From contig JABXKS010000080.1 in NCBI GenBank assembly GCA_013619125.1, positions 1 to 64,000 on the forward strand: DNA of 64,000 nucleotides. Direction: 5' to 3'. Origin of the DNA: Clostridiales bacterium (lineage in GTDB: Bacteria > Bacillota > Clostridia > Tissierellales > GPF-1). The translations under genes and the position numbers were made by a program. The notes under the pieces were generated by a model that made no database searches, was not told where the DNA came from, and saw only the letters and a list, made by a program, of their open reading frames with translations. Every line of letters begins with the position of its first letter. Positions within the stretch are counted from its first letter, which is position 1. Shown one piece after another: positions 24,149-31,781 of the stretch.

Positions 24149-24769
24149 TTACGCGAGAAAATCGCGAATAACCGTCAAGATCACCAAGCTGGAGGTTGCA
24201 CCCGGATCTTGATGACCGATGCTTCGCTCGCCCAAGTAACTCGCTCGACCTTTGGTTGCGATAATGGTTTTGGTGTACTCCACTCCCGCTTCCGCCGCCT
24301 CGACCGCTTCTACAAAACAAACCTTGGCTTCTTTTCCTGCCTCCAAGCATTCTTTCAATGCCTCATAGGCTGGAACCAAAGAATCCAACATGGTCTTTTC
24401 ACCCGTTGTGGCTTTTCCAAGTTTCATCACGCCTTGAATCGCGGCGTCCATCATCAGAATCGCCTCTCCAACGCCAACCTCTTCCTTGCCCTTAATGGCG
24501 TCTCCCGCTTTCATAAAGGCTGTGCCATATAACGGCCCTGCCGCCCCCCCCACGGTCGATACCAAGGTCATACCAGTCTGTTTCATACACATTGACACAT
24601 CATCTGGCATGGACGGTATCTTCTCCAATACCTTCGAGAACCCACGGTCCATGTTAATCCCATGATCGCCGTCGCCAATGACTTGATCCAGATCTGTCAA
24701 AAATTGACGATTCTCTTTGATCTTCTCTGCAATTTCCTCTAATAGTTTTTTGAATACTTGACCGTCCAT
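24149..24769 (-). CDS. dhaL: Dihydroxyacetone kinase ADP-binding subunit DhaL
   Basis: A 206-residue all-helical subunit holding a permanently bound ADP that is rephosphorylated by DhaM and passes phosphate to dihydroxyacetone on DhaK. The metal and nucleotide motif is LDQVIGDGDHGINMDRG (~residues 27-43), with GGAAGPLYG and GRASYLGERSIGHQDPG later. ATG follows GGAGGG. It sits 20 bases after dhaK and ten before dhaM. Confidence 0.95.
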   Translation of the reverse strand: MDGQVFKKLLEEIAEKIKENRQFLTDLDQVIGDGDHGINMDRGFSKVLEKIPSMPDDVSMCMKQTGMTLVSTVGGAAGPLYGTAFMKAGDAIKGKEEVGVGEAILMMDAAIQGVMKLGKATTGEKTMLDSLVPAYEALKECLEAGKEAKVCFVEAVEAAEAGVEYTKTIIATKGRASYLGERSIGHQDPGATSSLVILTVIRDFLA

Positions 24770-24789
24770 AACGCCCTCCGTTCTTCTGT

Positions 24790-25782
24790 CTAAATTTTCA
24801 AACCAACTGTATCTGCCGGTTCATTCAGCAATCCTTCTAATTCATCATCAAGTTTCAAAACACTGACTGCCCCACCTTGCATTTCAAGGGAAGTCATATA
24901 ATCGCCAACCAAAGTTTTCTTCACTTCAATGCCTTTTTCCGCCATCACTTGCGCGACGCGACGATTCAATATATAAAGTTCGCTAACCGGAGTTCCACCA
25001 CAGCCATTGACCATAACTGCAACCTTGTCACCATTTCCCATTGGCATATCTTCGAAAATTTTGCCTAATAGTAAGTCGACAATTTCATCTGCTGGCAACA
25101 TTTTTGATTTATGGGTTCCCGGCTCGCCATGAATCCCCAAGCCAACTTCCATCTCATCTTCTTCCAATGCGAACCCTGGCTTCCCGGCCGCAGGCACTGT
25201 ACATGCCGATAGAGCAACACCCATGGTACGAACATTCGCAATCGCCTTTTCAGCGACTCGCTTTACTTCATCCAATTCAGCACCGCGCTCTGCCATGGCA
25301 CCCGCAACCTTATGTACAAATACTGTTCCCGCAACACCGCGACGGCCTGTGGTATACAAACTATTCATAACGGCTACATCATCATTGACAATAACCTTAT
25401 CAACCTTGATACCTTCCATTTCCGCCATGTCTGCTGCCATTTCGAAGTTCAATACGTCACCCGTGTAATTTTTGATGACCAATAGAACGCCCTTGCCCGC
25501 ATCCACTGCCTTCACCGCTTCAAAAACTTGATCTGGTGTAGGTGATGTAAACATCGCACCCGCTACTGCACCATCCAACATACCGGTGCCAACATATCCC
25601 CCATGAGCAGGCTCATGGCCGCTACCGCCACCAGAAACCAAAGCTACCTTGCCTTGCTTCTTGTTCGCTCGAACCAATACATTGAAGCCTTCTAGCTTCC
25701 GAAGTAGATCCCCATGGGCCATTTCCATGCCTTCCAGCATTTCCACTTCCACATTTTCCGGTTTGTTAATTAACTTTTTCAC
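24790..25782 (-). CDS. dhaK: Dihydroxyacetone kinase substrate-binding subunit DhaK
   Basis: A 330-residue subunit that binds dihydroxyacetone covalently through a His (the GIHGEPG motif, ~residue 218). Other landmarks: VSGGGSGHEPAHGGYVG (~50-66), TGDVLNFEMA and NGCGGTP. The start codon is GTG (25782), supported by AAAGGAGGG eight bases upstream; no in-frame ATG is better placed. First gene of dhaKLM, which would use PEP via the PTS to make dihydroxyacetone phosphate from glycerol-derived dihydroxyacetone. Confidence 0.96.
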   Translation of the reverse strand: MKKLINKPENVEVEMLEGMEMAHGDLLRKLEGFNVLVRANKKQGKVALVSGGGSGHEPAHGGYVGTGMLDGAVAGAMFTSPTPDQVFEAVKAVDAGKGVLLVIKNYTGDVLNFEMAADMAEMEGIKVDKVIVNDDVAVMNSLYTTGRRGVAGTVFVHKVAGAMAERGAELDEVKRVAEKAIANVRTMGVALSACTVPAAGKPGFALEEDEMEVGLGIHGEPGTHKSKMLPADEIVDLLLGKIFEDMPMGNGDKVAVMVNGCGGTPVSELYILNRRVAQVMAEKGIEVKKTLVGDYMTSLEMQGGAVSVLKLDDELEGLLNEPADTVGLKI

Positions 25783-25872
25783 GTATTTCCCTCCTTTTAT
25801 TTATATATCCTTACAAAAAAGGACATAATTCGAACCCAACCTCGCGTTCTCCTCATCCCCTTCGCTACTCTT

Positions 25873-25901
25873 AATTTATCAAATATTCAGAAAACTTTCA
25901 A
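25873..25901 (-). promoter_or_regulatory. Promoter of dhaKLM
   Basis: Minus strand TTGAAA (25901-25896), 17 bases, TAAATT (25878-25873), ~90 bases ahead of the dhaK GTG. Confidence 0.55.
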
Positions 25902-25908
25902 CTTTTTC

Positions 25909-25922
25909 TGTAAACGTTTCCA
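25909..25922. promoter_or_regulatory. CcpA-type cre site between dhaK and glnS
   Basis: TGTAAACGTTTCCA matches the catabolite-responsive element consensus TGWAANCGNTNWCA at all fixed positions but one. It sits eight bases upstream of the dhaK -35 and five bases upstream of the glnS -35. Confidence 0.7.
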
Positions 25923-25926
25923 TTCA

Positions 25927-25955
25927 TTGAGGTGGAGAACCCTTTGTGATACAAT
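25927..25955 (+). promoter_or_regulatory. Promoter of glnS
   Basis: TTGAGG, 17 bases, TACAAT (25950-25955). The start site would be ~25962, leaving a leader of under 30 bases, too short for a T-box. Confidence 0.7.
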
Positions 25956-25988
25956 ATACCCATTCATTACGAGAACTTGGAGGGTACT

Positions 25989-27662
25989 ATGGAGAATTCT
26001 GAAAAAAAATCTACTAATTTTATACACGAGATCATTGAAAAGGATCTCGCCGCTGGAAAATATCAAAAACGCGTGCACACGCGCTTCCCGCCGGAACCAA
26101 ACGGCTACCTGCATATCGGTCACGCAAAGGCGATCACCATTGATTTTGCCACGGCGGAAAAGTATCAGGGACTCTACAATTTACGTTTCGACGATACAAA
26201 CCCCGTTAAAGAAGACACCGAATATGTCGACTCCATTATGGAAGACATCAAATGGCTAGGCTTCGACTGGAAAGAACGATTGTTTTACGCATCAGACTAC
26301 TTTGAAAAAATGTACAATTATGCCGTTGAACTAATCGAAAAGGGATTGGCTTATGTCGATGACCTGACAGCCGAGGAAATGCGAGAATATCGCGGCACGC
26401 TAACAGAGCCTGGAAAAAACTCCCCCTATCGTGATCGCAGCGTCGAAGAAAACAAAAAGCTCTTTGCAGAAATGAGAGAGGGAAAATACGAGGACGGATC
26501 CAAAATCGTACGTGCCAAGATCGACATGGCATCACCAAATCTGACGATGCGCGATCCTGCGCTTTACCGCATCGCTCATTTCAACCACCACAGAACCGGC
26601 GATTCATGGTGCATCTATCCAATGTATGATTTTGCTCACCCATTGGAAGATGCAATTGAAGGAATCACACATTCCCTATGCACCTTGGAATTTGAATCAC
26701 ACCGTCCCCTTTACAATTGGGTTCTTGCGAACCTAAATGATTTCCAAGTGGACGCGCCAAAACAAATCGAATTTGCCCGCTTGGAGATTACTCGAACCGT
26801 GATGAGCAAGCGCAAGCTGAAACTCTTGGTTGACGAGGGCATCGTATCTGGATGGGATGATCCGCGCATGCCAACATTATCCGGCATGAGAAGAAGAGGA
26901 TTCACACCGGAATCTATCAAAAACTTCTGCGAAATGGTAGGCGTTGCAAAATCAAACAGCATGGTTGATTCCGCAATGTTGGAACATGCAATCCGTGATG
27001 ATTTGAAATTAAAAGCACCACGATTAATGGCTGTCTTAAACCCATTAAAGGTTGTAGTCACAAACTGGCCAAAAGGCGAAGTGGAAATGCTGGATGTGCC
27101 ATTGAATCAAGAAGTGCCGGAAATGGGCAGTCGCCAAATCCCTTTCAACGGAGAAGTCTATGTAGAGCGGGATGACTTTATGGAAGAACCCGTTAAAAAA
27201 TTCTATCGACTCTTCCCAGGCAACGAAGTCCGCTTGCGCGGTGCTTACTTTGTCAAATGCAATGAAATCATTAAAGATGAGGCTGGCGAAGTGATTGAAC
27301 TTCGTTGCACCTATGATCCTGAGACCAAATCCGGAAGCGGCTTTACAGGACGCAAGGTGCGCGGCACCCTGCATTGGGTTCCTGCCAATCACTCTGTGAA
27401 AACTCAGGTTCGCCTTTACGACTATTTACTGCTTGATGAAGAAGAACAAACCAGTAAAGACTTCTTGGAAAATATCAATCCAAACTCCATAGAAACCATT
27501 GATGCATGGGTTGAGCCTGAATTGGCAAAAGCGAAATCTCTTGAAAAATTCCAATTCATCCGTCATGGGTACTTCTCCGTGGACCCCAAGGATTCAACCG
27601 ATGAAGCCCCAGTTTTCAACCGCGTGGTATCTTTAAAAAGTTCTTGGAAAAAGAAAAAGTAA
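25989..27662 (+). CDS. glnS: Glutaminyl-tRNA synthetase
   Basis: Class I synthetase charging tRNA-Gln, 557 residues. Landmarks: [15 protein letters not shown] (HIGH motif, ~38-52), the RFDDTNP segment, and VMSKRKL (KMSKS equivalent, ~270). The C-terminal anticodon-binding barrels are complete. GlnS is patchy in Firmicutes, most of which make Gln-tRNA by the GatCAB route, so its presence is a useful lineage marker. ATG 25989 is seven bases after GGAGGG; the open frame begins at a TTG that overlaps the ribosome binding site. Confidence 0.97.
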   Translation: MENSEKKSTNFIHEIIEKDLAAGKYQKRVHTRFPPEPNGYLHIGHAKAITIDFATAEKYQGLYNLRFDDTNPVKEDTEYVDSIMEDIKWLGFDWKERLFYASDYFEKMYNYAVELIEKGLAYVDDLTAEEMREYRGTLTEPGKNSPYRDRSVEENKKLFAEMREGKYEDGSKIVRAKIDMASPNLTMRDPALYRIAHFNHHRTGDSWCIYPMYDFAHPLEDAIEGITHSLCTLEFESHRPLYNWVLANLNDFQVDAPKQIEFARLEITRTVMSKRKLKLLVDEGIVSGWDDPRMPTLSGMRRRGFTPESIKNFCEMVGVAKSNSMVDSAMLEHAIRDDLKLKAPRLMAVLNPLKVVVTNWPKGEVEMLDVPLNQEVPEMGSRQIPFNGEVYVERDDFMEEPVKKFYRLFPGNEVRLRGAYFVKCNEIIKDEAGEVIELRCTYDPETKSGSGFTGRKVRGTLHWVPANHSVKTQVRLYDYLLLDEEEQTSKDFLENINPNSIETIDAWVEPELAKAKSLEKFQFIRHGYFSVDPKDSTDEAPVFNRVVSLKSSWKKKK

Positions 27663-27667
27663 TTATC

Positions 27668-27699
27668 GGACTGCAGACTAGGACTGCAGTCCTTTTTTT
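27668..27699 (+). terminator. Terminator of glnS
   Basis: GGACTGCAG-N7-CTGCAGTCC then seven T residues. Confidence 0.92.
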
Positions 27700-27742
27700 G
27701 TCCCCTTCGACTTTTCTATAATAAAAGAAAAAGGAGTTTATT

Positions 27743-28675
27743 ATGAGAAGATTTGTTATTGATACAGATACGGGTTCTGACGATGCCGTCGCCCTGCTGA
27801 TGGCTCTTCGCGAACCCTCCATTAAAGTAGAAGCCATTACTACCGTTGCCGGAAATTGTCGTCTCCATTACGCCACTGCCAATGCCTTGGCAAGCATCGA
27901 CATTGCCAGCACCTATCGTCCCAAGCTCTACGAAGGCATGGATCGCCCCTTGCTTCGAGAAGCAACCCGCGCTGAGTTCGTTCACGGCGTCAATGGCATG
28001 AGCGATATGGAACTGCCTCACGTCGCTCAAGCCAAAGAAGAGATGCATGCTATCGATGCACTCATCGAATACGCCAAAGCTTCAGATGGCGATCTGGAAC
28101 TGATCAGCTTGGGTCCCGCTACGAACCTGGCCATGGCTATTCGAAAAGATCCAATAGCTATGCAGCGTTATCAGCATCTGTATATGATGATGGGCACCGG
28201 AAACGGCCCGGGAAACGTCACTCCGACCGCCGAATTCAACGCCTTTGCGGATCCGGAAGCCCTGAAAATCGTGTTGGAATCATCCATCCCCGTCACCCTA
28301 ATCGGTTGGGACGCGTCAGTAAACGGCTGCTTCCTTGAACACGACTATCTTCTCGAGTTGAAAAAACTCAATAATCCGATCAGTCAATTTGCATTGAATT
28401 GTAACGAAGCTCTGATTCAGTTCAACCGCGACCGCTTCAAACTAGAAGGATTGGACCTGCCCGATCCCGTTGCCATGGCAGCTGTTCTGTATCCGGAGAT
28501 GATCACTGAATCCGGCAACTATTATGCCGAGGTTGAAGTCAACTCTCCTCTCACCTACGGAACCATCGCAACAGACTTTATGAATACTCTGGAAAAAGAA
28601 CCCAATGTGAAGATCGTCTTCCGAATCAATGGCGACGCCTTTCGAAACAAGCTGAAAGCATTATTGACAATTTAA
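27743..28675 (+). CDS. Nucleoside hydrolase (IunH/URH family)
   Basis: A 310-residue enzyme that hydrolyses ribonucleosides to base plus ribose. The calcium-binding motif is intact: FVIDTDTGSDDAVAL at the N-terminus, plus TVAGNC, SLGPATNLA and the EFNAFADPEA segment. The His that usually precedes DP in the late HDPxA motif is not there: the sequence reads LPDPVAMA, so leaving-group protonation may rely on another residue as in some non-inosine-preferring members. The ATG follows AAAAAGGAG. Monocistronic, with a terminator behind it. Confidence 0.9.
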   Translation: MRRFVIDTDTGSDDAVALLMALREPSIKVEAITTVAGNCRLHYATANALASIDIASTYRPKLYEGMDRPLLREATRAEFVHGVNGMSDMELPHVAQAKEEMHAIDALIEYAKASDGDLELISLGPATNLAMAIRKDPIAMQRYQHLYMMMGTGNGPGNVTPTAEFNAFADPEALKIVLESSIPVTLIGWDASVNGCFLEHDYLLELKKLNNPISQFALNCNEALIQFNRDRFKLEGLDLPDPVAMAAVLYPEMITESGNYYAEVEVNSPLTYGTIATDFMNTLEKEPNVKIVFRINGDAFRNKLKALLTI

Positions 28676-28688
28676 TCGCATCACCCAT

Positions 28689-28721
28689 CGCCAGAGACAA
28701 ATTTGTCTCCGGCGTTTTTTT
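28689..28721 (+). terminator. Terminator of the nucleoside hydrolase gene
   Basis: CGCC-A-GAGACAAA / TTTGTCTC-C-GGCG with a long T-run (28715-28721). Confidence 0.92.
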
Positions 28722-28764
28722 CTTGAGGCAAATTTGATAAAATAAAGAAAAAAGGAGACGATCG

Positions 28765-29391
28765 ATGGATTTTCTTGATTATTGTCCCGAGTCGATTCGG
28801 AGTTTTGTTCAAGTTCTTGAATACGAACCCGATGAACATCTAATGCGCCAGGGAGACCCGGCAGACTATATTTATCATCTGATTAATGGCGAACTCCAAT
28901 GCTTCGCCATTACAGAAAAAGGGTTGCGCCATATCGTCTATGTCTACCAACCCGGTGAAATTGTAGGTGAAATCGAAGCCTTTACGAACGATCTCATTTT
29001 AACTGGTGTGGTTGCAACAAAACCGAGTCGGGTTCACAGGATTGACCGCGCACACTTTTTAAAATGGTTTGACGAATCACCAGAATTTGCCCGCTACATC
29101 ACCGCACAATTGGGCTCAAAACTGTCAAACACCTTCTCCATCACCTCCATGAACCTGCAATACTCGATCAAGAAACAATTTATGCAGCATCTTTATCACG
29201 CCCAACGAAAAAATCTCGGCGCCTTCTATGTCGATAAAAAGGAAATCTCCGCCGTTTTGGGCTGCCATTATCGAAGTATCAATCGAATCGTACAGGATTT
29301 GACAGAAGAGGGTTTGATCCAATATCATAAAGGCACATTTCAAATACCGGACTTGGCGTCTTTTCAAGAAGCCTTACGCAAACAAGACTGA
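28765..29391 (+). CDS. Crp/Fnr-family transcriptional regulator (first of a tandem pair)
   Basis: A 208-residue regulator: a cyclic-nucleotide-binding-type beta-barrel (~residues 15-120, with GELQCFAI and PGEIVGEIEAF), a dimerisation helix, and a winged HTH (VDKKEISAVLGCHYRSINRIVQDL, ~150-185). There is no FNR cysteine cluster and the cyclic-nucleotide Arg is not evident, so the ligand is open. It is paralogous to the gene 12 bases downstream; they share IYHL-(I)-GE, GEIVGEIEA and the MN(L/M)QYS(I/L)K segment. AAAAAAGGAG precedes the ATG. Confidence 0.88.
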   Translation: MDFLDYCPESIRSFVQVLEYEPDEHLMRQGDPADYIYHLINGELQCFAITEKGLRHIVYVYQPGEIVGEIEAFTNDLILTGVVATKPSRVHRIDRAHFLKWFDESPEFARYITAQLGSKLSNTFSITSMNLQYSIKKQFMQHLYHAQRKNLGAFYVDKKEISAVLGCHYRSINRIVQDLTEEGLIQYHKGTFQIPDLASFQEALRKQD

Positions 29392-29403
29392 AAGGAATCT
29401 TTT

Positions 29404-30069
29404 ATGGATATGCAACGAGAAGGCAGAATGCTTTTAAGCTATAAAGAGCTTCTTGCAATTTGTCCGCCCCATCTAAAGGAAAATCTTACTGTCATCTCTT
29501 TTTCCACTGATGACTTTTTCATGGAACAAAACGATGAAAATCCTGGGGTGTTCATTCTCCTTAGCGGAGAAGCCCAGGCCTTTTCCACAACCCCCACAGG
29601 CATTCGGCATGTACGATATATTCATCATGCCGGAGAAGTAATCGGAGAGATCGAAGCCATCACCAACGGCCCTATTATCTGCTCTGTTGTGGCAACCTCC
29701 TCGGGAGAAGCGATCAAACTAACCGAGGAAACGTATTTAGAACTCATTCGAAGTTCCCCCGATTTTGCCATGTTCGTTGTCAGCCAATTGGCAGGGAGCC
29801 TCGCCATTATGTCGACCTATACCTCTATGAACATGCAGTACTCCCTGAAACAAAGATTGATGCAATTCTTTTTGCAAAAGCATCAGCAATTTGGAAATCC
29901 CTTCTACGTCGACAAAAAACTAACGGCAGACCTTTTCGGTTGTCACTTACGCAGCGTCAATCGGGTGGTCAAGGAACTGGAAGCAAAAGAACTCTTGGAT
30001 TATGAAAAAGGGAAATTCCGAATTCTCAATGTGGATAAATTTAAAGACGCCTTGGATCACCAGGATTAA
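29404..30069 (+). CDS. Crp/Fnr-family transcriptional regulator (second of a tandem pair)
   Basis: A 221-residue paralogue of the preceding regulator with the same layout: sensor barrel (GVFILLSGEAQAFS, AGEVIGEIEAI), long dimer helix (MNMQYSLKQRLMQFF) and winged HTH (VDKKLTADLFGCHLRSVNRVVKEL). No FNR-type cysteines. It starts 12 bases after the first gene with AAAGGAAT as binding site. Heterodimers or sequential duplication are possible. The gene converges on a membrane polyferredoxin operon that might be a target (inference from position). Confidence 0.87.
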   Translation: MDMQREGRMLLSYKELLAICPPHLKENLTVISFSTDDFFMEQNDENPGVFILLSGEAQAFSTTPTGIRHVRYIHHAGEVIGEIEAITNGPIICSVVATSSGEAIKLTEETYLELIRSSPDFAMFVVSQLAGSLAIMSTYTSMNMQYSLKQRLMQFFLQKHQQFGNPFYVDKKLTADLFGCHLRSVNRVVKELEAKELLDYEKGKFRILNVDKFKDALDHQD

Positions 30070-30088
30070 TGGTGAACAAGGCGTCTTT
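30043..30088. terminator. Long hairpin across the end of the second Crp gene, probable shared terminator
   Basis: AAAGACGCCTTG (30043-30054) pairs perfectly with CAAGGCGTCTTT (30077-30088); an inner TCACC/GGTGA extends it. It includes the stop codon of the plus-strand gene. T-runs are short on both strands, so efficiency is uncertain. Confidence 0.6.
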
Positions 30089-30101
30089 GATTCTGTAACA
30101 A

Positions 30102-30812
30102 TTACTTTTCTGCCAACTCTTGTAGCGTTAATTTTGCCGCTGAAAACGCAACTTCATTTCCGTTGCAGACATCCCGCACCAATTCCCCCTTGGATTCAAA
30201 TTCACCGATCACCGAAATGATCTCTTCTTCCGATAGACCAAGAGCAAAGAGATCTGCCACGGTCGTGTTTCCCTTCACCAAAGGCTCGACATGCTCTTCA
30301 ACAACCGTTTCTTCTGGAGCATCTTCATATTGCAATATGATTTCCGGATTCATCACAGGAATAGTTTGCGCCTCTTCTTCTGAGATTTTTCCTTCCCGTT
30401 TCAAAAATTCAATCGCGACTGGAAACAACCCTTCCTCTCCGGTTTGTTCATAAGGCAATCCCGTATAGCGGGCGACAAAATATCGCACCGATGACGTTCC
30501 CATCTCAAATTCACCCTCGGAAGGATACATCTCCTCAAGCCGTTTCAACTGAAAACTCTCAGGATTCTCCGTGACCCAAAAAACCTCGCCCAACGTTTCC
30601 GCCGTGATCGGAAACACTTTCTCGATATCCCCAAAGGTATAAGATCCGCGAATATCCGCTGGGTCTGCTTCCCCAGCAAACTCCCCACTCTGAATCTTTA
30701 CAGGAACCTTGGACGACTCCGTTTTCCATAGCCCCAAAGCGTCGCTGACAAAGACGCCCCCGAATAAAATGACAACAACAAGAATTGCTATGCTTTTCTG
30801 ATTAAGCTTCAT
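30102..30812 (-). CDS. Membrane-anchored exported protein next to a polyferredoxin
   Basis: A 236-residue protein with an N-terminal signal anchor (hydrophobic residues ~8-27) and an acidic extracytoplasmic part. DIRGSYTFGDIEKVFPI (~55-71) and the late NTTVADLFALGLSEEEI (~185-201) look like repeats of one short helical module seen in proteins beside NapH/NosR-type ferredoxins; I know no named function. It overlaps the end of the polyferredoxin gene by 11 bp, so both are one operon and probably one complex at the outer face of the membrane. Confidence 0.7.
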   Translation of the reverse strand: MKLNQKSIAILVVVILFGGVFVSDALGLWKTESSKVPVKIQSGEFAGEADPADIRGSYTFGDIEKVFPITAETLGEVFWVTENPESFQLKRLEEMYPSEGEFEMGTSSVRYFVARYTGLPYEQTGEEGLFPVAIEFLKREGKISEEEAQTIPVMNPEIILQYEDAPEETVVEEHVEPLVKGNTTVADLFALGLSEEEIISVIGEFESKGELVRDVCNGNEVAFSAAKLTLQELAEK

Positions 30813-31614
30813 CCTTGATCCCTCCCAACAATTGAACAGTTTCTGGAATGGGACAGGCTGCTTCCGATGTGCATTCCATGCAGCTGATGCATCTTAAATC
30901 GCGAACCTTTCCCGAAGTCGATACTTCAATTCCCATGGGGCAAACCGAATCGCATTGTTTGCAATCGACACAGGTTTTGGCATTTCTTCGAATCGTAAAG
31001 ATTCGGAATTTATTCGTAATCCCCAAAAAAGCACCATATGGGCATGCGTATCGACACCATGGCCGCTCAACAATCAACGACAGTCCAAGAACCGCTAATA
31101 AAATAATGATTGCCGAGATCGCAACCTCTCCCGTCCAAAATTGGAATAAGGCATAGTATGGATCAACTGTAGAGAATACCAAATCAAACGACAAAGCCGT
31201 CACAATAAGAACCCAAGCCAAAACACCATACCGAAGCAATCCCAAAAGGCGATCTGCCTTCTTGGGAATTAGACGATTGTATCTCTTTCCAAAAATCTTC
31301 CGTCCAATTTTTCCAACCCATTCTTGAATTGATCCCAACGGACAGACCCAGCCGCAAAATGCCGGTCCCACCAACACACTAAGGAATAGAACCAACCCCA
31401 TCAGAACCAAGGATGATTCATGGATCTTTTTAATCATAGCCCCATCTGTTATATATGTATACAAGGTGACAACGCCACCAAATGGACAGATCGCATGGAG
31501 CGATGCATTTGACAACCAGGCAATGCCGCCCCCAGCTTCAGTCAACCCATGATTCACAGCAATTGCCGCAATAAAAAGAAAAAAACCAATTTGTATCCAC
31601 CGTCTATTCTTCAT
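30802..31614 (-). CDS. Membrane polyferredoxin (NapH/NosR-like 4Fe-4S protein)
   Basis: A 270-residue integral membrane protein with about five helices and four Cys motifs. Two short ones, CGWVCPLG (~87-94) and CRYACPYG (~190-197), flank membrane segments as in NapH and NosR. Two ferredoxin motifs near the C-terminus, CVDCKQCDSVCP and CISCMECTSEAACP, would hold [4Fe-4S] clusters. Such proteins pass electrons between the membrane pool or ferredoxin and an outside reductase; no partner reductase is encoded nearby. ATG after AAGGAGG. First gene of a pair with the exported protein. Confidence 0.88.
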   Translation of the reverse strand: MKNRRWIQIGFFLFIAAIAVNHGLTEAGGGIAWLSNASLHAICPFGGVVTLYTYITDGAMIKKIHESSLVLMGLVLFLSVLVGPAFCGWVCPLGSIQEWVGKIGRKIFGKRYNRLIPKKADRLLGLLRYGVLAWVLIVTALSFDLVFSTVDPYYALFQFWTGEVAISAIIILLAVLGLSLIVERPWCRYACPYGAFLGITNKFRIFTIRRNAKTCVDCKQCDSVCPMGIEVSTSGKVRDLRCISCMECTSEAACPIPETVQLLGGIKDEA

Positions 31615-31664
31615 AAAAACCTCCTTATTCTACCAATATACTCGAAGTATGTGGCAGTTCTGTG

Positions 31665-31715
31665 ACAAAAAATAAGTGCAGGGCGAATATCTATTATTGA
31701 TATTCACCCTGCACT
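31665..31715 (-). terminator. Terminator of the MalT-like regulator gene
   Basis: Minus strand: a 17-bp stem with one mismatch (AGTGCAGGGTGAATATC against GATATTCGCCCTGCACT, loop AATAATA), then TATTTTTT. Located ~65 bases past the stop at 31782. Confidence 0.85.
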
Positions 31716-31781
31716 TTGCACAGCAACCCACTCTATCAATTGCAGAGCGGTCGATTCTCATGACTCACAGCTACATTTCGG

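Noticed and set aside
23888-24532. 214-codon plus-strand open frame opposite dhaL/dhaM
   Set aside because: Covers the dhaL-dhaM junction in antisense and lacks any recognisable domain.
25923-25988. T-box leader ahead of glnS
   Set aside because: The promoter lies too close to the start codon; no specifier stem or T-box sequence is present.
28700-28764. FNR/CRP box in front of the first Crp-type gene
   Set aside because: TTGAT-like and TTTGATAAAA sequences occur, but no symmetric TTGAT-N4-ATCAA or TGTGA-N6-TCACA site is present.
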